From: Ellagibacter isourolithinifaciens
GTDB taxonomy: Bacteria; Actinomycetota; Coriobacteriia; Coriobacteriales; Eggerthellaceae
DNA length: 54,259 nucleotides
NCBI RefSeq assembly: GCF_008831035.1
Contig: NZ_WAJR01000013.1
Location: 1-54,259 of the forward strand
Direction: 5' to 3'
Shown: piece after piece, positions 42,685 through 51,685 of the stretch
Position numbering within the stretch: the first letter of the stretch is position 1
Layout of the letters: every line of letters begins with the position of its first letter
Notes under the pieces: model-generated
The model's input: the letters and a program-made list of their open reading frames with translations, nothing else
What the model was told of the DNA's origin: nothing
The model's database searches: none
Position numbers and translations under genes: made by a program

Positions 42685-44943
42685 ATGGCTGAAGAGAACG
42701 CTTGGAGGAAAATCGAGGGGGACGAGGAAGTCGTCCGCACCTGCGCATGGTCGCCTCCGGGATGCCACCCGGTAGGTTGCGGCGTCAAACTCCACATCAA
42801 AGACGGCAAACTCGTCAAGGTCGAAGGCGACGAGACCCATCCCATCACGCAGGGCCGCCTGTGCGTGCGCTGCCTGACCCTGCCCGAATACATCTATCAT
42901 CCCGACCGCATCCTCACTCCCCTCTACCGCGACCCGAAAGATCGCGGCAAGGACAAATGGAATCCCATCACCTGGGACGAGGCTCTCGACATCATCGAGG
43001 AGAAGGTCAACTATGTGAAGGAGAACTGGGGGCCGGAATCTCAGGTCGTCTTGCAGGGCACGGGTCGCGAGTCCACCCTGTACGCCTCCGCCATGGCCTA
43101 CGCCTGCCTGGGCACCCCCAACCAGTCCTCCCCGCTGAGCGGCCAGGCCTGCTACGGCCCGCGCTGCACCGTCGCAGACTTCCTTTTGGGCGCGGGCTAT
43201 CCCGAGCTCGACTACGCGGCGTTCTTCCCCGATCGTTACGACGACCCGCGCTACGAGGTGCCCAAGTACATCATCCTGTGGGGCAAGGACCCGCTGTTCT
43301 CGAATCCCGACGGATTCTTCGGGCACGCCATCATCGACCTCATGAAGCGCGGCACCAAGCTCATCACCATCGACCCGCGCGTCACCTGGCTGGGCGTGAA
43401 AGCCGAATACCATCTGCAGCTGCGCCCCGGCACCGACGCCGCCGTGGGTCTCGGCCTGCTCCATGTCGTGATAGGCGAAGACCTCTACGATCACGAATTC
43501 GTTGAGAAGTGGTGCTTCGGCTTCGAAGACCTGGCCGAGCGCGTGAAGGACTGGACGCCCGAGCGCGTCGCCGAGGTGGCCTGGGTTGACCCCGACGCCT
43601 TGGTGGGGGCAGCCAGAGCCTTTGCCACCAACGCCCCCTCCTCCATCATGTGGGGCCTGGCCCTCGACACCGCCACCAACGGCGTGCAAGCCAGCCAAAC
43701 GCTGCTCGACCTTGCCGCCATCTGCGGCTACATGGATGTCCCGGGCGGCATCACGCTGGCCGTGCCCGCAAGCTTCATGGGCAAGTGGCGTTTCGAGATC
43801 ATCAACAAGCTGCCCGCCGAGCTCAAGGCGAAGAAGATCCTCAACCCCAAGTATCTCGCCTGGAATGCCACGGCCACTCAGGCCCACGACGACGCGGTGC
43901 TCGACGCGCTGGAAACCGACAAGCCCTATCCCGTGAAGCTGGTGTGGATATTCAGCTCCAACCCGCTGGCCTGCTGCGGCGTGCAGCCGAAGCGCTGGCT
44001 GGAGGCCCTGAAGCGCACGGAGTTCAATGTGGTGCAGGATGTGTTCATGACCCCGACCGCCATGGGCGCCTGCGACTTGTTCCTGCCGCTTGCCACCTAC
44101 GCCGAGCACGACGGCGTCGTGCTGCCCCACTTCGGACGCAACACCCATTTCCTCGGCGCCATGAACAAAGCCATAGAGGTGGGAGACTGCAAGTCCGACA
44201 TCGAAATCTGCATCGCCGTCGGCAAGAGGCTGAACCCCGCCGAATGGCCCTGGGACACCGCCGCCGAGTTCTTCACGGCCCAAATCAAGCCCAACATCGG
44301 CCTCACCTTCGAGGAGCTGCAGGACGAGGGCATCCACATGCAGAGCTTCGAGTACCGCAAGTATGAAACGGGCGGGCTGCGTCCCGACGGAGAGCCCGGC
44401 TTCAACACCACCACGGGCCTCATCGAGCTCAAATCGACGCTGTACCCCGACTGGAACGAAGACGCGCTACCTTACTTCGAGGAGCCTTTCTACAGCCCCT
44501 ACAGCGACAAGATCAGCGACGAGGAGAAGGCCGAGTACCCGCTGGTCCTCACCACGGGCGGGCGCGTGACGGCGTCTTTCCACTCGGAGCATCGCCAGAT
44601 TCCCTCGCTTCGCGCCATCACCCCCGATGCCATCGTGGAGATTCACCCCGAGACCGCAGCGAAGTACGGCATCGAAGAAGGCGACTGGGTGTGTATGGAG
44701 AACTCCCTGGGCCGCGCCATCGAAAAGGCCCATCTGACCACCAAACTCGACCCGCGCGTCGTCCACGCGCATCACGGCTGGTGGTACCCCGAGCAGGAGG
44801 CCGAAGAACCCAACCTCTACGGCGTGTTCAAATCAGCCGTCAACGAGCTCATCCCCCACGACAACTGCAGCGTCCTTGGCTGGGGAGCCCCGTACAAAAA
44901 TGTCATCTGCAAGATTTATAAAGTAAACAGCTTGGACGATTAG
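42685..44943 (+). CDS. Molybdopterin-dependent oxidoreductase (DMSO reductase family), enzyme 1
   Basis: A 752-residue cytoplasmic bis-MGD enzyme without twin-arginine signal. Cysteines for an N-terminal 4Fe-4S cluster are C27, C32, C60 and C63 (GCHPVGCG, then GRLCVRC), with an additional C20. FDH/DMSO-type regions follow: DPKDRGKDKWNPITWDEALD, QVVLQGTGRES, LITIDPRVTWLGVKAEYHL and the C-terminal MGD-binding domain with VHAHHGWWYPEQEA. In SGQACYGPR, Cys156 is the likely Mo (or W) ligand. It resembles acetylene hydratase and catechol dehydroxylase-like enzymes; substrate unknown. GAAGAGG lies upstream of ATG 42685. A ferredoxin-like subunit follows after 24 bases. Confidence 0.9.
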   Translation: MAEENAWRKIEGDEEVVRTCAWSPPGCHPVGCGVKLHIKDGKLVKVEGDETHPITQGRLCVRCLTLPEYIYHPDRILTPLYRDPKDRGKDKWNPITWDEALDIIEEKVNYVKENWGPESQVVLQGTGRESTLYASAMAYACLGTPNQSSPLSGQACYGPRCTVADFLLGAGYPELDYAAFFPDRYDDPRYEVPKYIILWGKDPLFSNPDGFFGHAIIDLMKRGTKLITIDPRVTWLGVKAEYHLQLRPGTDAAVGLGLLHVVIGEDLYDHEFVEKWCFGFEDLAERVKDWTPERVAEVAWVDPDALVGAARAFATNAPSSIMWGLALDTATNGVQASQTLLDLAAICGYMDVPGGITLAVPASFMGKWRFEIINKLPAELKAKKILNPKYLAWNATATQAHDDAVLDALETDKPYPVKLVWIFSSNPLACCGVQPKRWLEALKRTEFNVVQDVFMTPTAMGACDLFLPLATYAEHDGVVLPHFGRNTHFLGAMNKAIEVGDCKSDIEICIAVGKRLNPAEWPWDTAAEFFTAQIKPNIGLTFEELQDEGIHMQSFEYRKYETGGLRPDGEPGFNTTTGLIELKSTLYPDWNEDALPYFEEPFYSPYSDKISDEEKAEYPLVLTTGGRVTASFHSEHRQIPSLRAITPDAIVEIHPETAAKYGIEEGDWVCMENSLGRAIEKAHLTTKLDPRVVHAHHGWWYPEQEAEEPNLYGVFKSAVNELIPHDNCSVLGWGAPYKNVICKIYKVNSLDD

Positions 44944-44967
44944 GGAAGCGGAGAGGAGGAACGACCT

Positions 44968-45300
44968 ATGAAAACGCACGGTTTGCTCATTGATTTCAAA
45001 TACTGCACCGGCTGCCACGCCTGCGAGATAGCCTGCAAGAATGAGCACGACATCGCCATGGACGAGTGGGGCATCAAGGTGTTCGAGTTCGGCCCGCAGA
45101 AGCTCAAAGGCAAGTGGGCTTGGGACTACCTGCCCATGCCGACCGACCTGTGCGACCTGTGCACCGAGCGGCGCGAGGCCGGCAAGAAGCCCGCATGCGT
45201 GCACCACTGCCTGGCTGATTGCATGGCCGTGGTTCCCGTCGAGGAGATATCCGCGCGCATGCAGGAAGCCGGCGACAAGGTTGTGAGCTACATCCCCTAG
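44968..45300 (+). CDS. Two-cluster 4Fe-4S ferredoxin-like subunit 1
   Basis: A 110-residue iron-sulfur protein: CTGCHACEIAC (C13, C16, C19, C23) and CDLC-x8-CVHHC with a further LADC. It is much shorter than DmsB-type subunits (about 200 residues) and probably holds two 4Fe-4S clusters as dedicated electron donor to enzyme 1. GGAGGAA precedes the ATG. No membrane subunit is encoded nearby, so the electron source must be soluble or encoded elsewhere. Confidence 0.87.
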   Translation: MKTHGLLIDFKYCTGCHACEIACKNEHDIAMDEWGIKVFEFGPQKLKGKWAWDYLPMPTDLCDLCTERREAGKKPACVHHCLADCMAVVPVEEISARMQEAGDKVVSYIP

Positions 45301-45306
45301 CGCTAA

Positions 45307-45330
45307 GGCGCGCCGCCCATGCGGCGCGCC
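45307..45330 (+). other. Intercistronic hairpin between the two Mo-enzyme modules
   Basis: A perfect 10-bp stem GGCGCGCCGC / GCGGCGCGCC with a CCAT loop, 6 bases after the first ferredoxin gene, not followed by a T-run. It may stabilise or separate the transcripts of the two modules. Confidence 0.6.
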
Positions 45331-45358
45331 TCGCTACAGCGAAAGTGAGAGGTTGAAG

Positions 45359-45541
45359 ATGTGCTACGGCTGCAGACCCACCTGCGAAAACTGCAAACCC
45401 AAGTTCGTCAGGTGCCCTCAATGCGGATGGCAATGCTGGATTTGGCAGAAAGCCTGCGTCAAATGCGGCTGCGCCATCACAGAGGAAGCCGTCGAAACCG
45501 CATGGCGGGTCTGGCACGAAAAGCACATTTCAGAGGAATAG
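45359..45541 (+). CDS. Cys-rich mini-protein of module 2
   Basis: A 60-residue protein with ten cysteines in its first 40 residues: MCYGCRPTCENC, CPQCGWQCW and CVKCGC, followed by a helical Trp/Glu/His-rich tail. ATG 45359 is preferred, with AGTGAGAGG 6 bases upstream; a TTG two codons earlier is an alternative. It ends 16 bases before the second Mo enzyme. Its position mirrors the zinc-ribbon protein of module 1, although the sequences are only related in style. No family recognised. Confidence 0.68.
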   Translation: MCYGCRPTCENCKPKFVRCPQCGWQCWIWQKACVKCGCAITEEAVETAWRVWHEKHISEE

Positions 45542-45557
45542 GAGGAGAGGAGAGCTT

Positions 45558-47882
45558 ATGGCGAAATGTCCGCGAAAGATCAACGACGAGCTCTATCGCG
45601 ACGAATGGCAGTGGCAGGAGGGAGACCTCACCGTCACGCGCAACACCCAGTGGTCGGGGCCGGGCTGCCACAACGGCTGCGGCGTTCTGCACTACACCGA
45701 CAAGGACGGCAAGCTGGTGAAGATCGAGGGCGACCCGAAAAGCCCCATGTTCAACGGGCGTCTCTGCATGCGCTGCCTCGCCGTGCCCGAGGCGGAGAAC
45801 CATCCCAACCGCATCTACCATCCCATGAGGCGCGATCCGAAAGACCGCGGCAAGGACAAGTGGGAGGAGATCGGCTGGGATGAGGCCTACGACGCCATCG
45901 CGTCCGAGGTGAAGAGGGTCTCCGCCGAATACGGCGCGAAAGCCATCTTCACCATGGTCGGCACAGGCCGCAACGCGGGTTGGCAGGCCCATGCCCTGTG
46001 CAACTCCATTTTCGACAGCCCCAATGTGGGATTCGGCTTCCTGTCGGGAGAATCCTGCTATGTGCCCCGCATCGCAGCCATGGCCATGATGGGCGGCGCC
46101 ATCCAGGTGATGGACTGCGCCCAGGTTCTCGAGCAGGGCTACGACGACCCCGAGTATGTGGTGCCCGAAATCTGCCTCATCTGGGCGAACAACCCCATCG
46201 TCTCCAACGCCGACGGCTTCTTGGGGCACTGGGTGGTCGATCTCATGAAGATGGGCATGAAGCTCATCGTGGTAGACCCGCGCATGTCCTGGCTTGGCGC
46301 CCAGGCCGAAATGCAGCTCATGCTGCGCCCCGGCACCGACGCCGCCCTGGCCTTGGGCTTCATGAATGTCATCATCAACGAGGACCTCTACGACCACGAG
46401 TTCGTGGAGAAGTGGACCTACGGCTTCGACGAACTCAAAGAGCGTGTGCGGGACTACCCCGTCGATAAGGTGGCCGAGATAACCGGCGTGCCCGTGGAAA
46501 AGATCGTAGCCGCCGCCCGCCGCTACGCAACGGCAAAACCCGCCACCGTGCAGTGGGGCCTGAAGCTCGACCAGCAGACCGACGGCATGGGCGCCACCCA
46601 GGCCCTGCAGTGCCTGTGGGCCATCACCGGCAATGTCGATGTGCCCGGCGGCAACATCATCGTGAACACGGGCTACATCCAAAACGACGCCCGGCGCCTG
46701 GTGGTCAAGCATGTGACCGATGTTGACGAGCGCTTCGGCAACGATTTGTTCCCGCTGCGCAAGATGGGCGTGACCGAGATGTCGTCCACCGACATCCTCA
46801 TCGAAGCCCTGGAAACCGGCAAGCCCTATCCCGTCAAGATGCTGTACCTGCAGTCCACCAACTGCCTGGCCAACATGGCCGCCGACCCGCAGCGCTGCAT
46901 GAAGGGCATGCTCACCTGCGACACTATCGTGGTGTCCGACTACTACATGACCCCCACGGCCGCCGCCACCGCCGACATCTTCCTGCCGCTTGCCATGAGC
47001 ACGGAGCGCGTGGGCTGCCGCGGTTGGTACAACCCGCTGCGCACCATCAACAAGATCCACGAGACCGAGGCCCGCTCCGACGAGCAGATCATCATCGATC
47101 TCGGCAAGCGCGTGAACCCCGAGGCCACCCCTTGGAACACCCCCGAGGAGTTCTGGGAGGATGTTATGACCCACCTCGAGACCATCAAGGTGCCCGAGGA
47201 CTTCTCCTACAAGAAGCTGCAGGAGGATATGTACTTCTGGCAGCCGACGGCCTACCGCAAATACGAGAAGGGACTGCTGCGCTCCGACGGCGAGGAGGGC
47301 TTCAACACCCCGACGGGCCTCTTCGAGCTGAAGTCCACCATGCTCGAAGCCGCCGGCCTCGACCCGCTGCCCTACTACAAGGAACCCGACCCCAGCCCGG
47401 TGTCCAACCCCGAATACGCGGCCGAGTACCCGCTCATCTGCACCACCGGTCGCCGCTCCTGGGAGTTCTTCCACTCCGAGCACCGCAACCTCAGGTCCAT
47501 GCGCGAGTTCCATCGCTGGCCTCGCGTCGAGATGACGCAGGAGGTGGCGGATCGCTACGGCATCAAGGAGGGCGACTGGGTGCTCATCGAAAACGCCCAG
47601 GGCTCTGCCCGCGAGGTCTGCGTCATCAATCCCAAGATGGCGCCGGACACCATCTGCGCGGAGCACGGTTGGTGGTTCCCCGAGCAGGAGGCGCATTCGT
47701 CCAACCCGTTCGGCGTGTTCGATGTCAACATCAACCAGCTGGTGCCCATGTGCAAGGAAGGCCCGTCGGGCTTCGGCGCCCCCTACACCACGCAGATGTG
47801 CCGCATTTCCAAATGCGAGGACTTCGATCCGGAATATCCCAGCGATGTTCCCTACGACAATGTCGCGCACTTCAGCTTGTAG
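45558..47882 (+). CDS. Molybdopterin-dependent oxidoreductase (DMSO reductase family), enzyme 2
   Basis: A 774-residue paralogue of enzyme 1 with matching domain order. Cluster cysteines C37, C41, C70 and C73 (GCHNGCG, GRLCMRC); the position matching C20 of enzyme 1 is Thr30. Candidate Mo ligand Cys167 in SGESCYVPR. Further landmarks: DPKDRGKDKWEEIGWDEA, FTMVGTGRNAG, LIVVDPRMSWLGAQAEMQL and AEHGWWFPEQEAH. There is no export signal. A strong AGGAGAGGAG lies upstream of ATG. A ferredoxin-like partner follows after 34 bases. Paralogy without identity suggests a distinct but related substrate. Confidence 0.9.
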   Translation: MAKCPRKINDELYRDEWQWQEGDLTVTRNTQWSGPGCHNGCGVLHYTDKDGKLVKIEGDPKSPMFNGRLCMRCLAVPEAENHPNRIYHPMRRDPKDRGKDKWEEIGWDEAYDAIASEVKRVSAEYGAKAIFTMVGTGRNAGWQAHALCNSIFDSPNVGFGFLSGESCYVPRIAAMAMMGGAIQVMDCAQVLEQGYDDPEYVVPEICLIWANNPIVSNADGFLGHWVVDLMKMGMKLIVVDPRMSWLGAQAEMQLMLRPGTDAALALGFMNVIINEDLYDHEFVEKWTYGFDELKERVRDYPVDKVAEITGVPVEKIVAAARRYATAKPATVQWGLKLDQQTDGMGATQALQCLWAITGNVDVPGGNIIVNTGYIQNDARRLVVKHVTDVDERFGNDLFPLRKMGVTEMSSTDILIEALETGKPYPVKMLYLQSTNCLANMAADPQRCMKGMLTCDTIVVSDYYMTPTAAATADIFLPLAMSTERVGCRGWYNPLRTINKIHETEARSDEQIIIDLGKRVNPEATPWNTPEEFWEDVMTHLETIKVPEDFSYKKLQEDMYFWQPTAYRKYEKGLLRSDGEEGFNTPTGLFELKSTMLEAAGLDPLPYYKEPDPSPVSNPEYAAEYPLICTTGRRSWEFFHSEHRNLRSMREFHRWPRVEMTQEVADRYGIKEGDWVLIENAQGSAREVCVINPKMAPDTICAEHGWWFPEQEAHSSNPFGVFDVNINQLVPMCKEGPSGFGAPYTTQMCRISKCEDFDPEYPSDVPYDNVAHFSL

Positions 47883-47916
47883 GATCCAAGCTTCGAAAGA
47901 TGTTTGAGGAGGTTAT

Positions 47917-48252
47917 ATGAGTCAGGAGAAATACGGCCTTTTGATCGACTACGAGTTCTGCACGGGCTGCCACACCTGCGAGATGGCATGCAAGGTGGAG
48001 CACAAGCTGCCCGAAGGGCAATGGGGCATCGAGCTGGCCAAGATAGGGCCGCGCGAGATAGCGCCCGATGTGTGGGACTTCAAGTACGTCCCGATGCCGA
48101 CGGCGTTGTGCGACCTGTGCGCCGACCGCGTGGCCGAAGGCAGGTGGCCCACCTGCGTCCACCACTGCCAGGCGCAGGTCATCGAGTACGGAACAGTGAG
48201 CGAGCTTGCCCGGCAGATCGACAAGCAGAAGATGGTTCTGTTCGTTCCGTAA
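47917..48252 (+). CDS. Two-cluster 4Fe-4S ferredoxin-like subunit 2
   Basis: A 111-residue paralogue of the module 1 subunit: CTGCHTCEMAC and CDLCADRVAEGRWPTCVHHC. It lacks the extra LADC cysteine, reading CQAQV instead. Predicted electron donor to enzyme 2. GAGGAGG precedes the ATG. Confidence 0.87.
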   Translation: MSQEKYGLLIDYEFCTGCHTCEMACKVEHKLPEGQWGIELAKIGPREIAPDVWDFKYVPMPTALCDLCADRVAEGRWPTCVHHCQAQVIEYGTVSELARQIDKQKMVLFVP

Positions 48253-48271
48253 GGGAACCTCAAGGGGACTT

Positions 48272-48316
48272 AAAGCGGCTTTCGACCCCCTTGCGAGGCG
48301 AAGGCCGCTTTGATCA
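48272..48316 (+). terminator. Hairpin after module 2
   Basis: Stem AAAGCGGCTTTCG (48272-48284) / CGAAGGCCGCTTT (about 48299-48311) with one G-T-type mismatch, and no long T-run. It may attenuate transcription into the MFS gene. Confidence 0.5.
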
Positions 48317-48351
48317 GGGAATGATACATCGCAAACAAAAGGAGGAAGAAA

Positions 48352-49536
48352 ATGAACGGCATGAGCACAGCGAACGCCATCCGCTCCTGGGGCGTCTGCC
48401 TAGCGGGCTTCTGCACCCAGCTCATCACGGTGTTCTCGCTGAACGCCCTTTCGATGACGATGGCGTCCATGGCGCTTGACTTCGGCGTCAAGGCGACCGA
48501 TTTCGCCATCGCCGCATCCATCTACGGCGTTCTGGTGTCCGGCATGGGTCTGGTATGGGGATACGCCGTTGACCACATAGGCATCCGCCTCACCATGATC
48601 ATCGGCTCTTTGGGCGCCGCCATCATGCTCTTCTTGTGCGGCACTTTCGGAAACAGCGTCACTTCCATAGTGGTTCTGTATTCGGGAGCCGCTCTGTTCG
48701 TGGCCGCCATGGGCATGGCGACTACCCCGAAGCTGATCCGCACCTGGTTCAACGCGAAATGGGTGGGCAAGGCCCTGGCCCTCGTCAGCGCAGGCGGCAC
48801 CATCGCCGGCATCGTCGTCGGCATCATCCTGCCCCCGGCCATCGAGTCGGGCGGCTGGAGCATGGGCTTCTATATTATCGCCGCCCTTATCGTCGTATGC
48901 TCTATTGTCATGGTGATCTTCGTCAAGGACGACCCCTACAAGATGGGCATGGTTCCCTTCGGCGACGACCCCAGCACCGCGAAGGCTCCCGTCAAGGAGG
49001 AGAAGAAGGTCCTCACCGAAGAGGAGAAGGCCGCGAAGCGCAAGGCCAACATCGACGCCCTCCTAGGCGTCTTGAAGAACCCCATGCTGTGGGCGGTCGG
49101 TCTGGTGTGGCTGCTCTACCAGGGCATCGCCTACACCAACACCACCTACATGGTAGTAACCATCAAGGAGGCCGGCTGGGCCCTGGCTCTGGCGGGCATC
49201 GCTTCTTCGACCATGCGCACCGCGCAGACCTTCGGCAACATCGGATGGGGCGCCATCTCCGACTTTTTGTCCCGCAAGGTGACGGTGCTCGTTCTCGGCA
49301 TCCTCGCCGGCATTGTATGGATTGCCATGTTCTTCGTGCTGAGCGACCCCGAAGCCTCCCCGTTCGGCGACAGCTCCATCTTCGTCATGATGGTGGCCCT
49401 GGGTCTGACCTTCTGCTTCATCCCGGTGCTTAACTCCATGAACACCGATGTGTTCCCCAAAGAGACGCTGGGCACCTGCAGCGGCGTCACCACCGCCCCG
49501 ACACCTGGCTTCTCTACGCGGCGCCGGCTTTCGTAG
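48352..49536 (+). pseudogene. MFS transporter (OFA type), 3'-truncated
   Basis: A 394-codon frame with AGGAGG upstream of ATG. The first about 380 residues are a good paralogue of the MFS at 40689 (LVWGYAVDHIGIRLTMIIG; GKALALVSAGGTIAGIVVGI; SSTMRTAQTFGNIGWGAISD). After LGTCSGV it loses similarity and ends with an out-of-family tail (TTAPTPGFSTRRRLS), lacking the last one or two transmembrane helices present in its paralogue. The truncation coincides with the broken 5' end of the LuxR gene, so one deletion probably hit both. It may be inactive. Confidence 0.75.
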
Positions 49537-49691
49537 CCGTTCTTGCCGGATTTCTGCTAGCCGCCCTGCTCCTGCTTTGGGGAGGAATATGGGGATCGCT
49601 CTTCTCCACCTTCGAGGACAAGAGAATTTGCTTCTATGCGCTCTGCCTCGCCTTTCTCATTGCCTTCGCGGGTTTAGGGGTTATCCTGAGC

Positions 49692-50699
49692 ATGAACCTA
49701 TCCCGGGGGATCCTCGGTGTCGCCTCGCTGGCGCTCGTATGCGCGACCGTCGCCCTCGAGGCGACAGTGCGCGGCTCGCTGCCCCCCGCGAAATCTTGGG
49801 AAGCTTCCGTCTCGTCCGACTCCTCGGCCACCATGCTGAGGCTTCGGCCCTACAGCGCCGCCTTCACGCTGGCGGCGTTCGGCTTGCTTTTGGTGCAACG
49901 CATCGGCTTTCGCAGCACGGCGCTGGGTTTTGCCTTGGGAGGCTCGACGGCCCTTTGCGTGCTGCTCGCCTTCACCTCGTCCCGCAAGGAGATACCGCAC
50001 TTCTCCATCGAGTCGTGGACCTTCTTCGTGGCGGAGCTGGCAGTGCTTCTCGCTTACGCGTTCGCCCCTCATGCGCTGTTCGCAGCCGTTCTCGGCGGCG
50101 CCTTTTCCGTGTACTATGCGTATTACCTGCTCGCCATCGACCTCACCATAGCCCGCGACGGCTTCAATCCCTACGCGCATTTCTCTTTAAGGATCTCGCG
50201 CCCGCTGGCAGGCGCCGTGCTGGGACTGGGATTGACGCTTGCCTGCACTTTCCTTTTGCCCGTAAGCGAGCAAACGGCTGCATCGATCATCACGCTCGCC
50301 GCATTTTCGGTGCTTTGCCTCAACCACATGAAAGACCCCCACTACTGGCAAGAATGGGCGAGCCTGTATCGTTACGCGAACGACATCGAAGAAACCAGCT
50401 CCGATACGGAACTCGGCGTGCGTGCATTAAGCGTGCTGCGCTGGGAGGACACCTGCCGGAAACTGGCCGACGACTTCGATTTGAGCGACCGCGAGAAAGA
50501 TGTGTTCATCCTGCTCGCAAAAGGCCGCAATGCCGCGCTCATCGCCGAGAAGCTATTCATCTCCGTCAACACGGCACGCACGCATATATACCGCATCTAC
50601 AGCAAAACGGGCCTTAAAAACCAGCAGGAACTCATCAGCTTGGTCGAGGAAAAGCAGATCGAGGCCAAAAAACGGCTGGCGGAAAAAGACAAGAACTAA
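49692..50699 (+). CDS. LuxR-type membrane transcriptional regulator, 5'-truncated
   Basis: From ATG 49692, 335 residues: about six to seven hydrophobic segments, then a C-terminal LuxR HTH (SDREKDVFILLAKGRNAA, LFISVNTARTHIYRIY). The same frame continues upstream to about 49500 as two further hydrophobic helices (starting DTWLLYAAPAFVAVLAGF) with no start codon, directly against the end of the MFS gene. Family members in Coriobacteriia have more N-terminal helices, so the 5' end has been lost. The ATG at 49692 has only a distant AGGGG, so expression is uncertain. It is the likely regulator of the Mo-enzyme island. Confidence 0.75.
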   Translation: MNLSRGILGVASLALVCATVALEATVRGSLPPAKSWEASVSSDSSATMLRLRPYSAAFTLAAFGLLLVQRIGFRSTALGFALGGSTALCVLLAFTSSRKEIPHFSIESWTFFVAELAVLLAYAFAPHALFAAVLGGAFSVYYAYYLLAIDLTIARDGFNPYAHFSLRISRPLAGAVLGLGLTLACTFLLPVSEQTAASIITLAAFSVLCLNHMKDPHYWQEWASLYRYANDIEETSSDTELGVRALSVLRWEDTCRKLADDFDLSDREKDVFILLAKGRNAALIAEKLFISVNTARTHIYRIYSKTGLKNQQELISLVEEKQIEAKKRLAEKDKN

Positions 50700-50701
50700 A
50701 G

Positions 50702-50727
50702 GGCTCTTCGCCACTTTGTGTGGGTGA
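50702..50727 (+). repeat. ISL3 left terminal inverted repeat
   Basis: GGCTCTTCGCCACTTTGTGT and the following GGGTGATT mirror the right repeat at 38868-38892. It starts only 3 bases after the LuxR stop codon. Confidence 0.8.
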
Positions 50728-50810
50728 TTTTTAGATAGATTCCCAGATGACACGGGGAATCTCGGTTAAGGTTTTTTCGCCAAAAAAGAACCGCCGAGAG
50801 AAAGGCCCCC

Positions 50811-51685
50811 GTGTCGGATACCGGTCTGCTCAAAAAACTGCTCGGCATCGACCTCGCGGTCGTGGAATCCGCGAGAACCGGCGAGGAGGACGGCTCGCTC
50901 GCCGTCGAGGTCAGGCCGCGCAAGTCGCAGCTCTGCCGCTGCCATGGATGCGGCAAGAAGGCCCCGTCTGCGACGTGCCGCCGCAGGCGCGCAGGCGGCG
51001 CGCGCCCGACTTCGGCGCCGCGAGGGTCTTCCTCGAGTGCAAGCTGCCCCGCGTCGAGTGCCCGGGTTGCGGGATCCGCTCGGCGGCCGTCCCCCGGGCC
51101 GGGCGCGCCTCGGGGTTCGCGCGCGAGCTCGAGGAGCAGGTGGCGTGGCTCGCGGCGCGCGCCGGCAAGAAGGCCGCCGCGGCGCTCATGCGCATCGACC
51201 GGAAGAGCGCCGGCGGCATCTGCAAGCGCGTCTGCGACCGCTTGGACGGCCGGGCGGGAAACCGCTTCGACGGCCTGGCCGGGACAGGGATCGACGAGGC
51301 CTCGCACAAGAAGGGCCGCAAGTACACGACCGTCGTGCTCGACCACGACGCGGGCCGCGTCGCGTGGTGCGGCGAGAAGCACGGCAAGGCGGTCCTCGAG
51401 TCGTTCTTCGACCTGCTCGCGCCGGAGCAGCGCGCCGCGATCACCGTCGTGACCGCCGACGGCGCCAGGTGGATCGCCGAGGTCGTCGAGGGCAAGTGCC
51501 CCGACGCCGAGCGCGTCATGGACCCCTTCCACGTCGCGGGCCGGATGACCGACGCCCTCGACGAGGTGCGCAGGCAGGCGCGGCGCCGCGCCGGGGAAAG
51601 CGAGAGAAGCGGGCCCAAGAGCCCCGTCGGGCGGCCCGAGAAGGGCGATGAGAAGAAGCCAGACAAGGCCTCCGAGATCAAGGGG
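50811..51685 (+). pseudogene. ISL3-family transposase, N-terminal part with frameshift
   Basis: The frame starts GTG 50811 (MSDTGLLKKLLGIDLAVVES) and contains the zinc-finger beginning CRCHGCGKKAP. Around 50960-50980 the reading frame shifts by one base, and continues as ARVFLECKLPRVECPGCGI and the DDE core (GTGIDEASHKKGRKY, VTADGARWIAEVVEGKCP, ERVMDPFHVAGRM). It breaks at SEIKG (51685), where IS110 sequence begins. The missing C-terminal about 140 residues are those found at 38433-38858. It is not functional as it stands. Confidence 0.85.

Noticed and set aside
50911-51681. Long antisense frames across the ISL3 N-terminal part
   Set aside because: Shadows of a recognisable transposase; composition is Ser/Arg/Ala-rich and domain-free.
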